A stretch of DNA of 64,000 nt, taken from NCBI RefSeq assembly GCF_004924335.1, contig NZ_CP024633.1, positions 3,224,001 through 3,288,000 of the forward strand, in the 5' to 3' direction. Both the position numbers and the translations under genes were made by a program. The notes beneath the pieces are model-generated. The model was given only the letters and a program-made list of their open reading frames with translations. It had not been told where the DNA came from and did no database searches. This DNA is from Mycobacteroides salmoniphilum. GTDB taxonomy: Bacteria > Actinomycetota > Actinomycetes > Mycobacteriales > Mycobacteriaceae. Shown in pieces: positions 26,569 through 36,223 of the stretch; the stretch's first letter is position 1; the number at the start of each line of letters is the position of its first letter.

Positions 26569-27581
26569 AGCAGTGCGAAGAGGCGATCAAGCGCGCACAG
26601 CTGCTCATCGAACGGGGTGTCGAGCTTGACCAGCAGCGTCGAGATCCCGGCGGCGCGATAGCGTTCCAGCCGTTCACCGATCATCTCGTCGGTTCCGACG
26701 AGGTTGGTGAGGCGCCCCAGATCGTCGGGCACGGCCTCGCGGGCGGCGTCGCGATCGCCCGCGCGCCACAAGGATTCGACCGCGCGGACACCATCGCCGT
26801 AGCCAAGCCGGGCGAATGCTTCGTTGTAGAAGTTTCGCCCAGAGGCACCCATGGCGCCGATGGTGAATGCGTATCCGGCCGCATGGCGCCTGATGGCGGC
26901 AGCGGCATCGGTTGCGGTGTCCGCGAATTCGAGCGCGACCGGTGCCACCAGATCGATATCCCCCAACTCCCGCCCGGCGGCTACCGCCGCGTCACGAATG
27001 GGCCCGAGAAACACTTCGGCGAGCTCGGGAATGAAGGAGTTGCCAAGCCAGCCGTCGGCGAGCTCACCGGTGAGCGCCAGGTTCGCCGGGCCCATGGCCG
27101 CGACGTAAATGGGCACATTCCGCGGTGCCACCATGGGCCGCAAGGGTTTTCCTGTGCTCCCCGGCAGCGGCAGCGTGTATACCTCGCCCTCGTACTGGAG
27201 CCGCTCACCACGTGCCACCATCCGGACGATGTCGATGGTCTCCCGCGTGGTCTGCACCGGCTTACTGAAGCGCACACCATGCCACCCCTCCATCACCTGT
27301 GGTCCGGAGGCTCCCACACCCAGGATGAAGCGTCCGCCGGAGAGCTGTTGAATGCTCAGCGAGGATGTCGCCAGCATGGCCGGCGATCGCGACCCCAGCT
27401 GAACCACGAAGGTTCCCAGCCCAATGGTGTCGGTGCATGCGGCCAGGTAGGCAAGGCCCGTGAGGGCGTCATACCCCCACACCTCGGGCACCCACAGCGA
27501 GGCGACACCCAGCCGCTCCGCACGCCGTGCGAAGTCGGCGGCGCCCGGCAACCTCGGCTCGATCGTCACACCAATACGCAT
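26565..27581 (-). CDS. LLM class F420-dependent oxidoreductase
   Basis: A luciferase-like TIM-barrel protein of 338 residues from the ATG at 27581, which has GGAGG 5 bases upstream; an ATG at 27593 is possible but poorly placed. Family segments are GVTIEPRLPGAADFARRAER, SLWVPEVWGYDAL, GLGTFVVQLGSRSPAMLA, and SGGRFILGVGASGPQVMEGW. Mycobacterial members use deazaflavin F420. Substrate unknown. Divergent from a small SRPBCC gene 32 bases away. Confidence 0.9.
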   Translation of the reverse strand: MRIGVTIEPRLPGAADFARRAERLGVASLWVPEVWGYDALTGLAYLAACTDTIGLGTFVVQLGSRSPAMLATSSLSIQQLSGGRFILGVGASGPQVMEGWHGVRFSKPVQTTRETIDIVRMVARGERLQYEGEVYTLPLPGSTGKPLRPMVAPRNVPIYVAAMGPANLALTGELADGWLGNSFIPELAEVFLGPIRDAAVAAGRELGDIDLVAPVALEFADTATDAAAAIRRHAAGYAFTIGAMGASGRNFYNEAFARLGYGDGVRAVESLWRAGDRDAAREAVPDDLGRLTNLVGTDEMIGERLERYRAAGISTLLVKLDTPFDEQLCALDRLFALL

Positions 27582-27613
27582 CCGGTCCTCCATCGCATAA
27601 GTAGGATCAGCGT

Positions 27614-28105
27614 ATGCGATACCGCGACTGTCCGACTATCGAAGTGTCCCAACGGATGTCGGGGACCGTGGCGCAGGCCTGGGCTCTTGTCACCGATATT
27701 GCCTTCCCCACCTACTGCACGGGTGAGCTCATCGATGTCCAGTGGCTGGACGGGGCCGACAAGGTTGCGGTCGGCGCACGGTTCAAGGGCACCAACGGCG
27801 GAGACGGCAAGCAGTGGGACACCGTATCGGTGATCACCGAGGTCGAGCCCGAGTCCCGCTGGGTGTGGAATGTGCTCTCCGAGGGCGGCACCTACGCGGC
27901 GAGTTGGGGTTTTGAAGTGGAACCGGCGAGCGACGGAGTGATCGTCCGGCAATGGGGCCGGCTCGGCCCTGGCCCGTCGGGACTGACACCGGCCATCGAG
28001 GCCATGCCCGACAAGGAAGCGCGCATCGTGTCCCGCCGCCTGCAGGACTGGCGCGTGGGAATGGAGGCCAACCTCCAGGAGATCGTCGAGCGCTTGTCGC
28101 GCTAG
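27614..28105 (+). CDS. SRPBCC family protein
   Basis: A protein of 163 residues with the helix-grip layout of the polyketide-cyclase/START-like superfamily: [20 protein letters not shown] near the N-terminus, a run of beta strands ([35 protein letters not shown]) and a long C-terminal helix. AGGATC precedes the ATG. Such proteins bind hydrophobic ligands; the role is unknown. The end overlaps sigC by four bases (convergent). Confidence 0.85.
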   Translation: MRYRDCPTIEVSQRMSGTVAQAWALVTDIAFPTYCTGELIDVQWLDGADKVAVGARFKGTNGGDGKQWDTVSVITEVEPESRWVWNVLSEGGTYAASWGFEVEPASDGVIVRQWGRLGPGPSGLTPAIEAMPDKEARIVSRRLQDWRVGMEANLQEIVERLSR

Positions 28106-28653
28106 CCGGTCAGATTCTCGGGCTCGGCCCAGCTGATGAGCTCGTCGCGGGCACGGGCCACGCGGGACCGGATGGTGCCGATCGCGCAGCCGCATACGTC
28201 GGCCGCTTCCGCATAGGACAACCCGACAACCTGGGTCAGCACCAATGCCTCACGCCGATCATCGTCGAGCGCGGCCAGAAGTGCCTTGAGCTCCACCAAC
28301 TCCTCGAACCGGTGTGTCGGGCGGCGCAGCGAGGCTTCTTCCAGATCGGCCCCGTGCGCGATACGCGGCCGGGACTTCAAGTGGCGAATGTGGTCGGCCA
28401 CCACGCGGCGCGCGATCGACAGCAGCCACGTGCGCACTGTCGAGCGCCCGGCAAAACGTGGGAGAGCACCGAGTGCCCTCAGGTACGTCTCCTGGGTGAG
28501 GTCATCGGCGACACCGGTATCGGCCAGGTAGGCGACGAATCGCCACACGTCGGACTGGGTCGCCTTCACCATAGATTCGAGGGCGGATTTGTCACCACGA
28601 CCGGCGGACAGCGCAAGCTCAAGCAGCTGATCGTCGTCGGTGCCGGTGGCCAC
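28102..28653 (-). CDS. sigC: ECF RNA polymerase sigma factor SigC
   Basis: 183 residues from a GTG at 28653 with AGGA 6 bases upstream, close to the 185 residues of M. tuberculosis SigC. Region 2 reads [20 protein letters not shown] and [20 protein letters not shown], then [20 protein letters not shown]. Region 4 reads [20 protein letters not shown] followed by [18 protein letters not shown], and the C-terminus AEPENLTG matches SigC closely. In M. tuberculosis SigC controls copper-acquisition genes. Here it is divergent from a PepSY membrane protein. Confidence 0.92.
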   Translation of the reverse strand: MATGTDDDQLLELALSAGRGDKSALESMVKATQSDVWRFVAYLADTGVADDLTQETYLRALGALPRFAGRSTVRTWLLSIARRVVADHIRHLKSRPRIAHGADLEEASLRRPTHRFEELVELKALLAALDDDRREALVLTQVVGLSYAEAADVCGCAIGTIRSRVARARDELISWAEPENLTG

Positions 28654-28729
28654 GAGTCCTACTCTATGTCGTAGACCTTCCGGGGTGAACAGCGGGAACT
28701 CTTTAGCCGGTTCATCCGACCAATATTTC

Positions 28730-30130
28730 GTGACATATACCGAGGATCGGCCGGAGGCTCGCGAGTCCCAACCTGACACCGTGTGGGGACGATTCGCACC
28801 GATCGTACTGCGTCTGCACTTCTATGCGGGGCTTCTCGTCGGACCTTTCCTCTTGGTCGCGGCGCTGACCGGACTTGCCTATGCGCTGGTGGGACAGGTC
28901 GACGCCGCCGTATACCGACACGAACTCACGGTCGATTCCGTCGGATCCCAGCAGCTGCCACTCTCACAACAAGTGGCGGCGGCGACCGCGGCACAACCGG
29001 CCGGCACCGTGACGTCCATCCGCCCGCCCGCGCGCCCTGACGACACCACGCGGATCGTCTTCGCGACCGAGGACGTTCCCGCCGACTACTCGCGCACCGT
29101 ATTCGTCGACCCCTACAACGGCGAGATCCGCGGAACGTTGACCACCTACGGTGAGTGGCTGCCGGTGCGCGCCTGGTTCGACGAACTTCACCGGAATCTG
29201 CATCTGGGCGCGTTCGGGCGCAACTACAGCGAACTCGCCGCCAGCTGGCTGTGGGTGGTGGCTCTCGGTGGCATGTTCCTGTGGATCGGCTATCGCCAGC
29301 GCACCGCACGGCTGGGCAGGATCGCGCTCCCCGATCGCGACGCCACCCCACGCCGCCGCAGATTGACCTGGCATGGCGCCGTCGGGGTCTGGATAGTCGT
29401 TGGGCTGCTGGCGCTTTCGGTGACCGGGCTCACCTGGTCGCGGTATGCCGGAACCAACATCGGCAACATCACCCAGGCCATCCGGCCGGCACTGTCCACC
29501 GAACTCGATCCGGCCGCCGCCACCCCGATGACCGGGCATGAACATCACAGCGCCGCCCCGACATCGTCGGGAGAGCCGTTGGCGGGCGTCGACACGGTGC
29601 TGCGGACGGTGCGCGACGCCGGGCTGCGCAGCCCGCTGTGGATGACCCCACCGCCGGAGGCCAATACGGCGTGGCTGGTGTCGGAGCGCAAGCGCGATCT
29701 CCCGACGTATCTGGACACCATCACGGTGAACCCGTCCAATGGGCAGATCACCGGGCGCAGTGACTTCTCCGACTGGTCGCTGCTGCAGAAGTCGACCGAA
29801 TGGGCGATCGACGGCCATATGGGCATCCTGTTCGGAATCCCGAATCAGATACTGGTGGCGCTCATCGTGATTGGGCTCATCACCGTCATCACACGCGGCT
29901 ACCTGATGTGGTGGCGCAGGCGTCCGACCAGGAGCGGGCGCCTGCCGGTGCCGCCGAGGAGGGGTGGTCTGCTGGCCCTCAAGCCGCTGGAGCTGTTGGC
30001 ACTTGCCGTGGTGGTCGTCGGGATCGGTTGGTTCACACCGCTGCTGGGAATCTCGCTGGGGGTGTTCCTGGCCATCGACCTCACGTGGGGGCTCGTGGCC
30101 GACCGCCGGGCCGGGGTATCAGGCGGCTGA
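28730..30130 (+). CDS. PepSY-associated transmembrane protein
   Basis: About 466 residues from a GTG at 28730 (GTG 28685 is an alternative). There are four to five membrane helices: [20 protein letters not shown] at the N-terminus, a periplasmic PepSY region, [40 protein letters not shown] and a last hydrophobic pair. The motif [20 protein letters not shown] is typical of PepSY-TM/PiuB-like proteins linked to metal (iron or copper) metabolism. A His-rich loop GHEHHSAAP suggests metal contact. It is divergent from sigC, and its end overlaps the zinc-finger gene. Confidence 0.85.
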   Translation: MTYTEDRPEARESQPDTVWGRFAPIVLRLHFYAGLLVGPFLLVAALTGLAYALVGQVDAAVYRHELTVDSVGSQQLPLSQQVAAATAAQPAGTVTSIRPPARPDDTTRIVFATEDVPADYSRTVFVDPYNGEIRGTLTTYGEWLPVRAWFDELHRNLHLGAFGRNYSELAASWLWVVALGGMFLWIGYRQRTARLGRIALPDRDATPRRRRLTWHGAVGVWIVVGLLALSVTGLTWSRYAGTNIGNITQAIRPALSTELDPAAATPMTGHEHHSAAPTSSGEPLAGVDTVLRTVRDAGLRSPLWMTPPPEANTAWLVSERKRDLPTYLDTITVNPSNGQITGRSDFSDWSLLQKSTEWAIDGHMGILFGIPNQILVALIVIGLITVITRGYLMWWRRRPTRSGRLPVPPRRGGLLALKPLELLALAVVVVGIGWFTPLLGISLGVFLAIDLTWGLVADRRAGVSGG

Positions 30131-30838
30131 GTTATCCGCGGAGCGCAGATGCCGCTCCCCCGGAGCCACTTCGTCAAGGAACACGGCACGATGCTGATTG
30201 GGCGGTGTGCGTCCGGCACGGTAGTCGCGCAGGACCAGCAGCGCGAAGATCAATCCGAGTAGCACCGGTAAGTGACTGACGATGCGCGCCAACGTGACCT
30301 GATCATTGACGGCGTCGTTGATGACGTATCCGGTGAGTACGAACGCGAATGCGCCCAGCACCGTCGCCATACCGGCCGCTGCGGCGGGACGGACGCCGGC
30401 GATCACCATGGCCACCCCAAGGGCCACCACCCAGGCGGTGGATTCATTCATCAGGTGCGCGCCGGTCATCGCACCGTGGTGATGCGAGGACACCATTCCG
30501 AAGTCGATTCCGGCAACCTGCATGCCGGCCACGCCCAGCTGGAGCAGCCCGATGAGCACCAACGCACACCGGTTGATGTTGTGACGGGCCCAGTGCGCGT
30601 AGCGGGCCGTACGAGTGAGGGGTTCGACGGCCGCGGCAGCCAGGATCTGTCCGGTCAGGTCGTGGGTCGGAGCCGAACGCGCGTAGGCGAACTGACGGTC
30701 CAGCCCCCGCGCCCGCCCCAGCCATTCCCGGCAGGACGCGCAGGAGAGCACATGCTCATCCAGACGCTTGCGTGCGACGCTCGCCTGCTCACCGTCGACC
30801 CACGCCGACAGCTGCTCGCGCACTTCCTGACAGTTCAC
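30119..30838 (-). CDS. Membrane protein with zf-HC2 domain (Rv0093c-like, candidate anti-sigma factor)
   Basis: 239 residues from the GTG at 30838. The N-terminus is a zinc-finger anti-sigma domain: NCQEVREQLSAWVDGEQASV then LDEHVLSCASCREWLGRARG, giving the HxxxCxxC motif. Five or so membrane helices follow (LVLIGLLQLGVAGMQVAG, VVALGVAMVIAGVRPAA), with a His-rich segment SSHHHGAM. The layout matches Rv0093c, which sits near copper-related genes in M. tuberculosis. Lying within 1.5 kb of sigC, it is a good candidate to bind a sigma factor; that is inference. Confidence 0.82.
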   Translation of the reverse strand: MNCQEVREQLSAWVDGEQASVARKRLDEHVLSCASCREWLGRARGLDRQFAYARSAPTHDLTGQILAAAAVEPLTRTARYAHWARHNINRCALVLIGLLQLGVAGMQVAGIDFGMVSSHHHGAMTGAHLMNESTAWVVALGVAMVIAGVRPAAAAGMATVLGAFAFVLTGYVINDAVNDQVTLARIVSHLPVLLGLIFALLVLRDYRAGRTPPNQHRAVFLDEVAPGERHLRSADNSAA

Positions 30839-30897
30839 CCCTCCATCGTCGCCTATCGCGCAAAGTTGAGTGTAAAGACCCCCAGATCTGCGGGCAC

Positions 30898-31340
30898 CTA
30901 AAGCGCCGCGAGCAGCTGATTCGAGTCTGCAACCGCACCGAACACCCCACCTTGCATGGTCACCATCTTCAGCGCGGCCGCGTGGTTTCCGGGGTCGGTC
31001 GCACCGGTGCAGTCGGACAGGATGAGGCATTCGAAGCCCCGGTCGTTCGCCTCGCGCATGGTGGTGTGCACGCAGACATCTGTCGTGATGCCCGTCAGCA
31101 CGATGTACCGAATACCGCGGGTACGTAACACCACATCGAGGTCGGTCGCGTAGAAGGCACCCTTGCCGGGCTTGTCGATAATGGGTTCGCCCGGCAACGG
31201 GGCGACCTCCTGCACAATCTGCCAGCCCGGTTCCCCTGTACCAGGATCCGCCCACAGGGCCCCGCCCCACCTATCTCGGCACCGATCCGGGCGGACCGCC
31301 ACCGTTTGTTGGCCGGGAGGTCCGACACCCCCGGATCTAT
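30898..31340 (-). pseudogene. Truncated, frameshifted isochorismatase-family hydrolase
   Basis: The C-terminal 120 residues of a biuret-hydrolase-like cysteine hydrolase are clear in one frame: [40 protein letters not shown] with the nucleophile Cys. The preceding homologous part, [20 protein letters not shown], is in another frame, and loss of one G in a run at 31233-31236 would explain the shift. Everything upstream, including the catalytic Asp region, is missing; homology stops at the 3' end of the YeiH gene. The single-base shift alone could be a sequencing error, but the missing 5' third could not. Confidence 0.8.
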
Positions 31341-32467
31341 ACGTGCGCTCCCCACCCGAACACCCGCGAGGTCAACAGAACCAGGCCCAGAGACACCGCC
31401 GCCACGACCACGAGACCGATCACCGCGACCACAAGCGGACGCCAGCCGCTGCGGGCGATCTCCCGAATGTTGGTGTTCAGTCCCACCCCGGCGAAGGTCA
31501 GCAGGAATGCCCACTTGGAGACGTTCACGAGGTTGTTGACTTGGCCCTTGGTCAGCCATCCGAGAGTGACGACGGTGGACACCGCCAGGAAGCCCAGCAC
31601 GAACTTCGGGAACTTGTCCCATACGAACGCGGCCTTGGCCTTGATCCCCGGCGCGAGGGTGTCCGCCTCGCCCCGGGCCGCCCAATACAGCGCGAACCCG
31701 AGCACCACGAATCCGATGAGCGCGTTGCGCGTGGATTTGACCACCGTCGCGATGTCACCGGCATGCTCGGAGTAGAGACGTCCGGTGGCGACGGTCTCGG
31801 CGGTGTTGTCGACGGCCAGGCCGGCCCACAGACCGAACTCGTAGTCGGTCAGGCCGAGCCCGTGCCCGATCGCAGGCAGAGTGAACAGCGCCACCGCCCC
31901 GAGCGCGAGGATAGAGGCGATGGCGTAGCTGACATCCGAATTGCGCGCTCGGATAGCACCTTTGGCCGCAATGATGGCCGACACCCCGCAGATCGAGGTT
32001 CCGATGGCCAGCAGAGAGCCGAGTTTGCCACTCAGACCAAACCACTTGGCCGCCAGCAGAATGATGGTGCCCGCGACCGTCATGTCGATCAGGATCTGCA
32101 CCAGACTGGTACCACCCAATTTGAGGACATCACCCAGGACAAACCGTGCACCCAGCGCGACGATGCCGATCTTGAGCCAGAACTCATACGTCTGCACACC
32201 AGGCCGGAAGATGCGATGCAGCCCGATGGTGTTGGTGATCAGCAGGCCGATCACGATGGCCCACAACACGTATTCGATGTCGGGGACGGTCCAATGCTGC
32301 GCCTTGGCCAGGTCCTTCCACCAGATCTGCGCGTACTTGCCCAGCAGGCCCACACCGATGAGCAGCAGGATGCCGGGTACGTAGTCGAGAGGACGGGTGG
32401 AGGTGAAGCTCGCCTCGGGGTTGTCGTAGGCCTCATCGGCGGTCTGTGTCTCGGTCTGTGAAGTCAT
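31337..32467 (-). CDS. YeiH-family (UPF0324) putative sulfate exporter
   Basis: A membrane protein of 376 residues with about ten helices. Family segments are [60 protein letters not shown] and [20 protein letters not shown]. The YeiH family is annotated as putative sulfate or sulfonate exporters; substrate evidence is limited. It is preceded by a small membrane-protein ORF and its 3' end abuts the decayed hydrolase. Confidence 0.88.
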   Translation of the reverse strand: MTSQTETQTADEAYDNPEASFTSTRPLDYVPGILLLIGVGLLGKYAQIWWKDLAKAQHWTVPDIEYVLWAIVIGLLITNTIGLHRIFRPGVQTYEFWLKIGIVALGARFVLGDVLKLGGTSLVQILIDMTVAGTIILLAAKWFGLSGKLGSLLAIGTSICGVSAIIAAKGAIRARNSDVSYAIASILALGAVALFTLPAIGHGLGLTDYEFGLWAGLAVDNTAETVATGRLYSEHAGDIATVVKSTRNALIGFVVLGFALYWAARGEADTLAPGIKAKAAFVWDKFPKFVLGFLAVSTVVTLGWLTKGQVNNLVNVSKWAFLLTFAGVGLNTNIREIARSGWRPLVVAVIGLVVVAAVSLGLVLLTSRVFGWGAHV

Positions 32468-32471
32468 CGGG

Positions 32472-32627
32472 TCACCACGGAATCTTGGGCAGCACGTTGG
32501 CCACCGCGAGTAGGGCGATCGCACCGGCGATGATGGTTGCCCACCAGTCGACGCCGATGCGCGCGATGAGAGAGGTCGGGGGCTGGCCGTCGGCGGGTGC
32601 CGCGGCGCCGGGCTGTTCGTCGGTCAC
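32472..32627 (-). CDS. Small single-helix membrane protein upstream of yeiH-like gene
   Basis: About 51 residues from a GTG at 32627 (ATG 32669 would add 14). A Pro/Gly-rich start is followed by [20 protein letters not shown] and [11 protein letters not shown], one membrane helix ending four bases before the YeiH-like start. It is probably coexpressed with, and perhaps part of, the transporter. No family recognised; start uncertain. Confidence 0.6.
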   Translation of the reverse strand: MTDEQPGAAAPADGQPPTSLIARIGVDWWATIIAGAIALLAVANVLPKIPW

Positions 32628-32705
32628 GGACCAGAATCTTCGTGGGGCGCCACCAGGCTCACAAGACATCCGCTCGTATTGAGTCGAGGCGGGGTGCGGC
32701 ATCAA

Positions 32706-32724
32706 ACTTGACACCCTGTCAAGT
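32706..32724. promoter_or_regulatory. Operator palindrome upstream of fadD-like gene
   Basis: ACTTGACACCCTGTCAAGT has 8-base inverted arms around CCC. It shares the core ACTTGAC...GTCAAGT with the cyp136/TetR operator at 22576-22601. It lies between the leftward yeiH unit and the rightward FadD gene. Confidence 0.7.
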
Positions 32725-32770
32725 ACAGTCAACGACGCCCGCAGACAACGCCGTCGGAAGGTCTTCGTCC

Positions 32771-34309
32771 GTGTATCCAGGTACCCACGCTGCCCAGTTC
32801 CCCGACAAACCCGCCGTCGTGATGGCGGGCTCCGGGACCACGCTCACCTACGGAGAATTGGACGAGCAGTCCCTACGGCTGGCCCGGCATTGGTACGACA
32901 GCGGCCTGCGCACGGGCGATCATGTTGCCCTGCTCAGCGACAACGTCCCCGAGGTGTTTGTCGTGTACTGGGCCGCCCTGCGATCAGGCCTCTACATCAC
33001 CGCGGTAAATCATCATCTGGCTCCCGCGGAAATCAGCTACATCATCAACGACTCGGGATCCAGCGCACTCGTCGCCGCCGCCGGTGTGCGTGAACAGGCC
33101 GCGGCGATTCTCGGGGATATCCCGGCGGTAACGCTGCGCCTCGTTTTCGGCGGCGAGGTGACCGGCTACGACTCATACGAAGCCGCCCTCGCCGGCGCCG
33201 CACACGAACCGCTGCCCTCCCAGCCCGCGGGATCGGACATGCTGTATTCCTCGGGAACCACTGGGCGCCCCAAGGGAATCAAGGTGCCGCTGACGGACCG
33301 GCAGGTCGACGAACCCAACCCGCTGTCCATGCTCTTCGCGCACCTCTACGGCTTCGACGCCGACACGGTGTACCTGTCCCCCGCTCCCGCGTATCACGCG
33401 GCCCCGCTGCGCTTCTCCGGTTTTGTGCAATCGATGGGCGGTACCGTGGTGGTGATGGAACGTTTCGATCCCGAAGCGGCCCTGGCCGCGATCGAGCGGC
33501 ATCGCATTACCCACAGCCAATGGGTGCCCACGATGTTCGTGCGGATGCTCAAGTTGCCCAAGGTAATCCGTGACCAGCACGATGTCTCCACTCTGAAGGT
33601 CGCAATCCATGCCGCCGCGCCCTGCCCGGTCGAGGTGAAGCATTCGATGATCGACTGGTGGGGGCCGATCCTCTACGAGTACTACTCGTCGACCGAAGGC
33701 AATGGCGTCACCTTCATCGACTGCGAGAACTGGCTCAAACGCCCGGGCTCGGTCGGCAGCCCCGCGCTCGGAGTGCTGCATATCTGCGACGAAGAAGGTG
33801 CCGACCTGCCGACCGGCGAGGCCGGGCTGGTGTACTTCGAACGCGACGAGCTGCCGTTCGCGTACCACAATGACGACGAAAAGACCCGTAGTGCTTGCCA
33901 TCCCACGCACAGCACGTGGACGACGACGGGCGATATCGGGTACATCGATGACGACGGATTCCTGTTTCTCACCGACCGCAAGGCGTTCATGATCATCTCC
34001 GGGGGTGTCAACATCTATCCCCAGGAGATCGAGAATTCCCTGGCGCTACACCCTGAGGTGTTAGATGTCGCCGTCATCGGGGTGCCCGACGTCGAGATGG
34101 GCGAATCGGTCAAGGCCGTGGTGCAGCCCGCCGACTCGTCTGCAGATCAGGAGGCGCTCGCCGCCGAGCTCACCGAGTTCCTGCGCGAGCGCATTGCCCG
34201 ATACAAGGTGCCTCGCAGCTTCGACTTCACCGATACCCTTCCACGCACCCCCACCGGTAAGCTGGCCAAAGGACTGTTGCGCCAGAAGTATTGGGAAGGG
34301 GCTCGATGA
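32771..34309 (+). CDS. Acyl-CoA synthetase (FadD4-like)
   Basis: 512 residues from a GTG at 32771 with GGAAGG 10 bases upstream; the longer frame runs through the operator. The adenylate-forming motifs are DMLYSSGTTGRPKGIKVPLT (P-loop), YEYYSSTEGNGVTFIDCENW, TTGDIGYIDDDGFLFLTDRK and the catalytic Lys in PRTPTGKLAKGLLRQKYW. It activates a carboxylic acid to its CoA thioester; the overall pattern resembles FadD4 of M. tuberculosis. Followed immediately by a lipoprotein gene with a start/stop overlap. Confidence 0.92.
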   Translation: MYPGTHAAQFPDKPAVVMAGSGTTLTYGELDEQSLRLARHWYDSGLRTGDHVALLSDNVPEVFVVYWAALRSGLYITAVNHHLAPAEISYIINDSGSSALVAAAGVREQAAAILGDIPAVTLRLVFGGEVTGYDSYEAALAGAAHEPLPSQPAGSDMLYSSGTTGRPKGIKVPLTDRQVDEPNPLSMLFAHLYGFDADTVYLSPAPAYHAAPLRFSGFVQSMGGTVVVMERFDPEAALAAIERHRITHSQWVPTMFVRMLKLPKVIRDQHDVSTLKVAIHAAAPCPVEVKHSMIDWWGPILYEYYSSTEGNGVTFIDCENWLKRPGSVGSPALGVLHICDEEGADLPTGEAGLVYFERDELPFAYHNDDEKTRSACHPTHSTWTTTGDIGYIDDDGFLFLTDRKAFMIISGGVNIYPQEIENSLALHPEVLDVAVIGVPDVEMGESVKAVVQPADSSADQEALAAELTEFLRERIARYKVPRSFDFTDTLPRTPTGKLAKGLLRQKYWEGAR

Positions 34310-34611
34310 GAATAGTGGCCGCGATCTGCATCGCCGGGGGGCTGCTCGCAGGATGCTCGACACCCGCCACTCAGGAAGGACCATCGAGTACCACCGCCCC
34401 GTCGATTCAACCGGGTGTCATGCCTCAGCTGGTCGGGTTGCAGTGGACCGACGTGAACCCGATTTTGCGCAAATTGGGCCGAGTGAGCGTCGCGACCAAA
34501 GAGATTCCCGTCGACGACGCCAATCAGAAATCCCGGATCGTCACCCAAGATCCCGCGGCCGGCGCTCACCTTGAGCCGGGCGCCAAGATCACCCTGACCT
34601 TCGGGATCTAG
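34306..34611 (+). CDS. Small PASTA-domain lipoprotein
   Basis: 101 residues. The ATG at 34306 overlaps the FadD stop as ATGA. The signal sequence RIVAAICIAGGLLAGCS carries a lipobox LLAGC. The mature part contains one PASTA-like domain: MPQLVGLQWTDVNPILRKLG ending in DPAAGAHLEPGAKITLTFGI. It should be anchored to the outer face of the cell membrane. PASTA domains often bind muropeptides or act as protein-binding modules; linkage to an acyl-CoA synthetase is unexplained. Confidence 0.85.
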   Translation: MRIVAAICIAGGLLAGCSTPATQEGPSSTTAPSIQPGVMPQLVGLQWTDVNPILRKLGRVSVATKEIPVDDANQKSRIVTQDPAAGAHLEPGAKITLTFGI

Positions 34612-34643
34612 TGCGCGGCAACACTATTTAGGCGTTGCCGCAC
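34611..34643 (+). terminator. Hairpin after PASTA lipoprotein gene
   Basis: GTGC-GCGGCAAC and GTTGCCGC-AC form a bulged stem with an 11-base loop starting at the stop codon of the lipoprotein gene. There is no T-tract, which is common for mycobacterial terminators. Confidence 0.5.
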
Positions 34644-34817
34644 TCGCCGCGCCTTGGCGGGCGCGGGATGACATACATTGCCCGGTGGTCTGTTGCCTGA
34701 CCATTCGGTCCCTCGTGGCTAGCTGCCGAGGGAGCCTCAGACTGACGGCCCGCCGTCCAACGCGAGCAGCGCCCTGTGGCTCCATCAGCGCGCTCTTGAC
34801 ACGGCAGCCACCAGTTG

Positions 34818-34858
34818 GAATGCTCACAGCATTCACATGCTCTCTGCATTTGAATGCA
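34818..34858. promoter_or_regulatory. Paired palindromes in SDR promoter
   Basis: GAATGCT-CAC-AGCATTC (34818-34834) and TGCATT-TG-AATGCA (34845-34858) share a GCATT half-site and lie 26-66 bases before the SDR start. A TTGACA at 34796 is a possible -35. The 34612-34883 gap holds nothing else recognisable. Confidence 0.5.
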
Positions 34859-34883
34859 AGGCGTTCACTCAACGAGGAGGGTC

Positions 34884-35771
34884 ATGAGCACATATCCAGA
34901 TCGCCCCATCGCCGGCTCGCGGATCGTCATCACCGGTGCGACCAATGGGATCGGGAAAGAGATTGCCCGTGCGCTGGTGCGGCGCGGGGCACTGCTGACG
35001 TTGCTGGCCAGGGACCCCGACAAGGCGGCCCACACCGTCCGCGAGCTGGCGGCCGAGAATGGCGCCATCACGGCACCTGAGTACATCCAGGCCGACCTTG
35101 CCGACCTCGATTCGGTGCGGACGGCTGCCCGCGAGATCGCCGCGACGCACCCCCGGATCAACACACTGGTGAACAACGCCGGCATCCACTCGCTATCGAG
35201 CAAGCCCAGCGTGGACGGCTTTGACCTGATGACCGCGACCAATCACCTTGGGCCGTTTCTGTTGACCAACCTGCTGCTCGAGCCAATCATCGCCGCAGGC
35301 CAGGCGCGGATTGTCATCACCGCGTCCGAGGCCCACCGATCGTGGCCACGCATTGACCTGGACCGATTCGCAGAGCCACGTCCCTACAACGCGATCGGCT
35401 CCGAGGTCCGGTACGGACAGTCCAAGCTGATGAACATCTTGTTCACCCAGGAACTCGCGCGGCGGCTGGAGGGCACCGGTGTGACGGCCAATTGCTTTTG
35501 CCCGGGCATGGTCTCGAGCGGCCTGGTTCGGGACAGCCGCATCCTTACCACCGCAGCAGGTCTGGCCTCACGCACACCGTTCGTGCGCCGTCCCGATCAG
35601 GGAGCCCGGATGGGCATCCGGTTGGTGCTCGATGATGACCTCGCGACGGTCAGCGGACAGTTCTTCACGTCGACCCCGGGCCTCGGTGTGTTGCCCGCCG
35701 TCCGGATCCGTGCGAACCAGCAGGCACAAGAAGAGCTGTGGCAGCGGTCGCGTGAGATGGTGAATCTGTAG
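34884..35771 (+). CDS. Short-chain dehydrogenase/reductase
   Basis: 295 residues, start supported by GAGGAGG just upstream. It has AGSRIVITGATNGIGKEIAR for the cofactor, LVNNAGIHSLSSKPSVDGFD, and an active site with Tyr and Lys in EVRYGQSKLMNILFTQELAR. This is the retinol-dehydrogenase/WW-oxidoreductase-like SDR group common in mycobacteria. Substrate unknown. It probably has its own regulated promoter (paired palindromes upstream) and is the last intact gene before the biosynthetic island. Confidence 0.9.
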   Translation: MSTYPDRPIAGSRIVITGATNGIGKEIARALVRRGALLTLLARDPDKAAHTVRELAAENGAITAPEYIQADLADLDSVRTAAREIAATHPRINTLVNNAGIHSLSSKPSVDGFDLMTATNHLGPFLLTNLLLEPIIAAGQARIVITASEAHRSWPRIDLDRFAEPRPYNAIGSEVRYGQSKLMNILFTQELARRLEGTGVTANCFCPGMVSSGLVRDSRILTTAAGLASRTPFVRRPDQGARMGIRLVLDDDLATVSGQFFTSTPGLGVLPAVRIRANQQAQEELWQRSREMVNL

Positions 35772-36199
35772 GACCGCCACCTCGATGCCAAGGGGCTGGT
35801 CGCGTGCTGGCGGGAAACACTCCTGGCTCAAAGGTGCTGCAAGGTCGAACGCGCGGATACCGTAACCATCCGCAGCTGCACAGGTTCACATCGTTGGAAC
35901 AGCCACTTGACGGGATCGGCGCGTACCTGGTGGGCCTGGCCGATGAGGCCGACCGGCGCGGTCATCGGTTCAACCGCGAACTGATCGGCGTGCCCACCGC
36001 CGCACTCGAACCGTTAACCAATGTTCATCGCGGACAGCTCTCCTACGAACGATGACTTCTGGATGCCACACTGAGACAACGTGATCCGGCGCTTCTCGCG
36101 GCCGATAACCCGTCGAAGCTACGCCCGCATCCCATCTTCCGGCCGGCACGTGGCGAGATCGAGAGTTGGGAGAAGATCCTGCCCTCCTACCCCGCCTGA
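35772..36199 (+). pseudogene. Decayed pyrimidine dimer DNA glycosylase
   Basis: The sequence reads DAKGLVACWRETLLAQ, then after a one-base deletion GRTRGYRNHPQLHRFTSLEQ, PLDGIGAYLVGLADEADRRG and HRGQLSYER, an in-frame TGA, and LRQRDPALLAADNPSKLRPH to a final stop at 36197. This matches the endonuclease-V-type pyrimidine dimer glycosylase family (PF03013), but the first residues of the family (about MRLWSLHPR) are lost at the SDR stop codon. Thus there is a 5' truncation, one frameshift and one nonsense codon. It sits at the left edge of the island. Confidence 0.8.
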
Positions 36200-36223
36200 G
36201 GCATCGCCGGCATGCCAAGGAAT

